A stretch of 6,490 bases of DNA, from assembly GCA_913773715.1 (NCBI GenBank), contig CAJYHD010000054.1, forward strand, positions 1 to 6,490. The letters run 5' to 3'. Position 1 is the first letter of the stretch; the number at the start of each line of letters is the position of its first letter. Under the pieces are notes generated by a model that had not been told where the DNA came from, did not search any database, and worked only from the letters and a program-made list of their open reading frames with translations. This DNA comes from an uncultured Sphingobium sp. (GTDB lineage Bacteria > Pseudomonadota > Alphaproteobacteria > Sphingomonadales > Sphingomonadaceae). Positions 6,101 through 6,490 of the stretch are shown in pieces. Position numbers and translations under genes: made by a program.

Positions 6101-6490
6101 CTATTCGCCTCTGCGGAAAAAGCGGAAGACGGTCGCTGGCGGGAAGTTGCGAACCGTCTGCCCGGCCCGCACCACGTCCAGGTCGAGCGCGTCGAGAATG
6201 TCGCGATTGACCGGCGGCCGCATCGAATAGGTGAATTGCACGAAGCTGCCACCGGGCCGCAGCATTCGGAAGGATTCGGTCAGGATATCGACATGCACAT
6301 GCCGATCCATCGCAAGCAGAGGCAGCCCGCTCACCACCACCTGATAGTCGCCGGGCGGCGTGCAGTCGCGGGTAAAGACCCCATGTGCCGCCGTCGCGCG
6401 GGCGTTGCGCGGCGGCCCACCGTCGAGCAGAAGCACCCGCCGCCGCGCGCCGCCCAGGACCACCGCCGCGTTCAGGCCCGCCGGCCCCGC
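6101..6490 (-). CDS. Chimeric reading frame: FAD-dependent oxidoreductase N-terminus fused to phospholipid N-methyltransferase-like C-terminus (partial at 5')
   Basis: The frame is open from the window edge to the TAG at 6101-6103. Its first part (6490 to about 6350) reads AGPAGLNAAVVLGGARRRVL, then LLDGGPPRNA and AAHGVFTRDCTPP, which is the dinucleotide-binding start of thioredoxin-reductase-like NAD(P)/FAD oxidoreductases. About where such proteins continue TPPAEL, it changes to YQVVVSGLPLLAM, then MLRPGGSFVQFTYSMRPPV and VRNFPPATVFRFFRR, the C-terminal half of PmtA-like phospholipid or rRNA-adenine-type methyltransferases. The oxidoreductase's NADPH and redox-active region and the methyltransferase's SAM-binding motif I are both missing. 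Neither half should be active, so this is probably a deletion-born pseudogene; a joined assembly is the alternative. A GTG at 6463 could start a 120-residue product, but the upstream codons are clearly oxidoreductase. Assignment of both halves is from recalled family sequences. Confidence 0.7.
   Translation of the reverse strand, partial: AGPAGLNAAVVLGGARRRVLLLDGGPPRNARATAAHGVFTRDCTPPGDYQVVVSGLPLLAMDRHVHVDILTESFRMLRPGGSFVQFTYSMRPPVNRDILDALDLDVVRAGQTVRNFPPATVFRFFRRGE

Overview
The window is GC-rich, densely coding alphaproteobacterial DNA. The short conserved proteins, the RNase R sequence and a GGAAC-N16-CGTT (EcfG-type) promoter point to a sphingomonad (Sphingobium, Sphingomonas or a relative). 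This assignment comes from recalled family resemblance, not from a search. There are no tRNA, rRNA, CRISPR or insertion-sequence features, and the composition looks uniform.

Layout. Positions 1-782 are on the minus strand: the 5' part of the RNase R gene (rnr), preceded by a small basic KGG-type protein. A divergent intergenic region follows, then a plus-strand series: two small proteins of unknown function overlapping by ATGA (899-1446), a DUF808/YedI membrane protein (1539-2468), a MATE-family efflux transporter (2503-3879), and a 106-residue protein resembling a stand-alone WYL-like domain (3981-4301). The series ends at a Rho-independent terminator at 4313-4341. From there the minus strand carries a two-gene ABC exporter, an ATPase followed by an ABC-2 permease overlapping by ATGA, both YadG/YadH-like. 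At the right edge is an open reading frame that reads as an FAD oxidoreductase N-terminus joined in frame to the C-terminus of a phospholipid-methyltransferase-like protein.

How the genes fit together. The 830-1446 block looks like a small stress-response cassette: a perfect EcfG-type promoter sits just before the 899 start, and the divergent KGG-type protein belongs to a class often found near stress genes. DUF808 and MATE are closely spaced and probably co-transcribed. The ABC pair should form one exporter whose substrate cannot be read from the sequence. The observations most worth following up are the apparent gene fusion at 6101-6490 and the EcfG promoter, which implies a leaderless or nearly leaderless transcript and a shorter start than the longest reading frame. 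I found no convincing undescribed multi-gene system.
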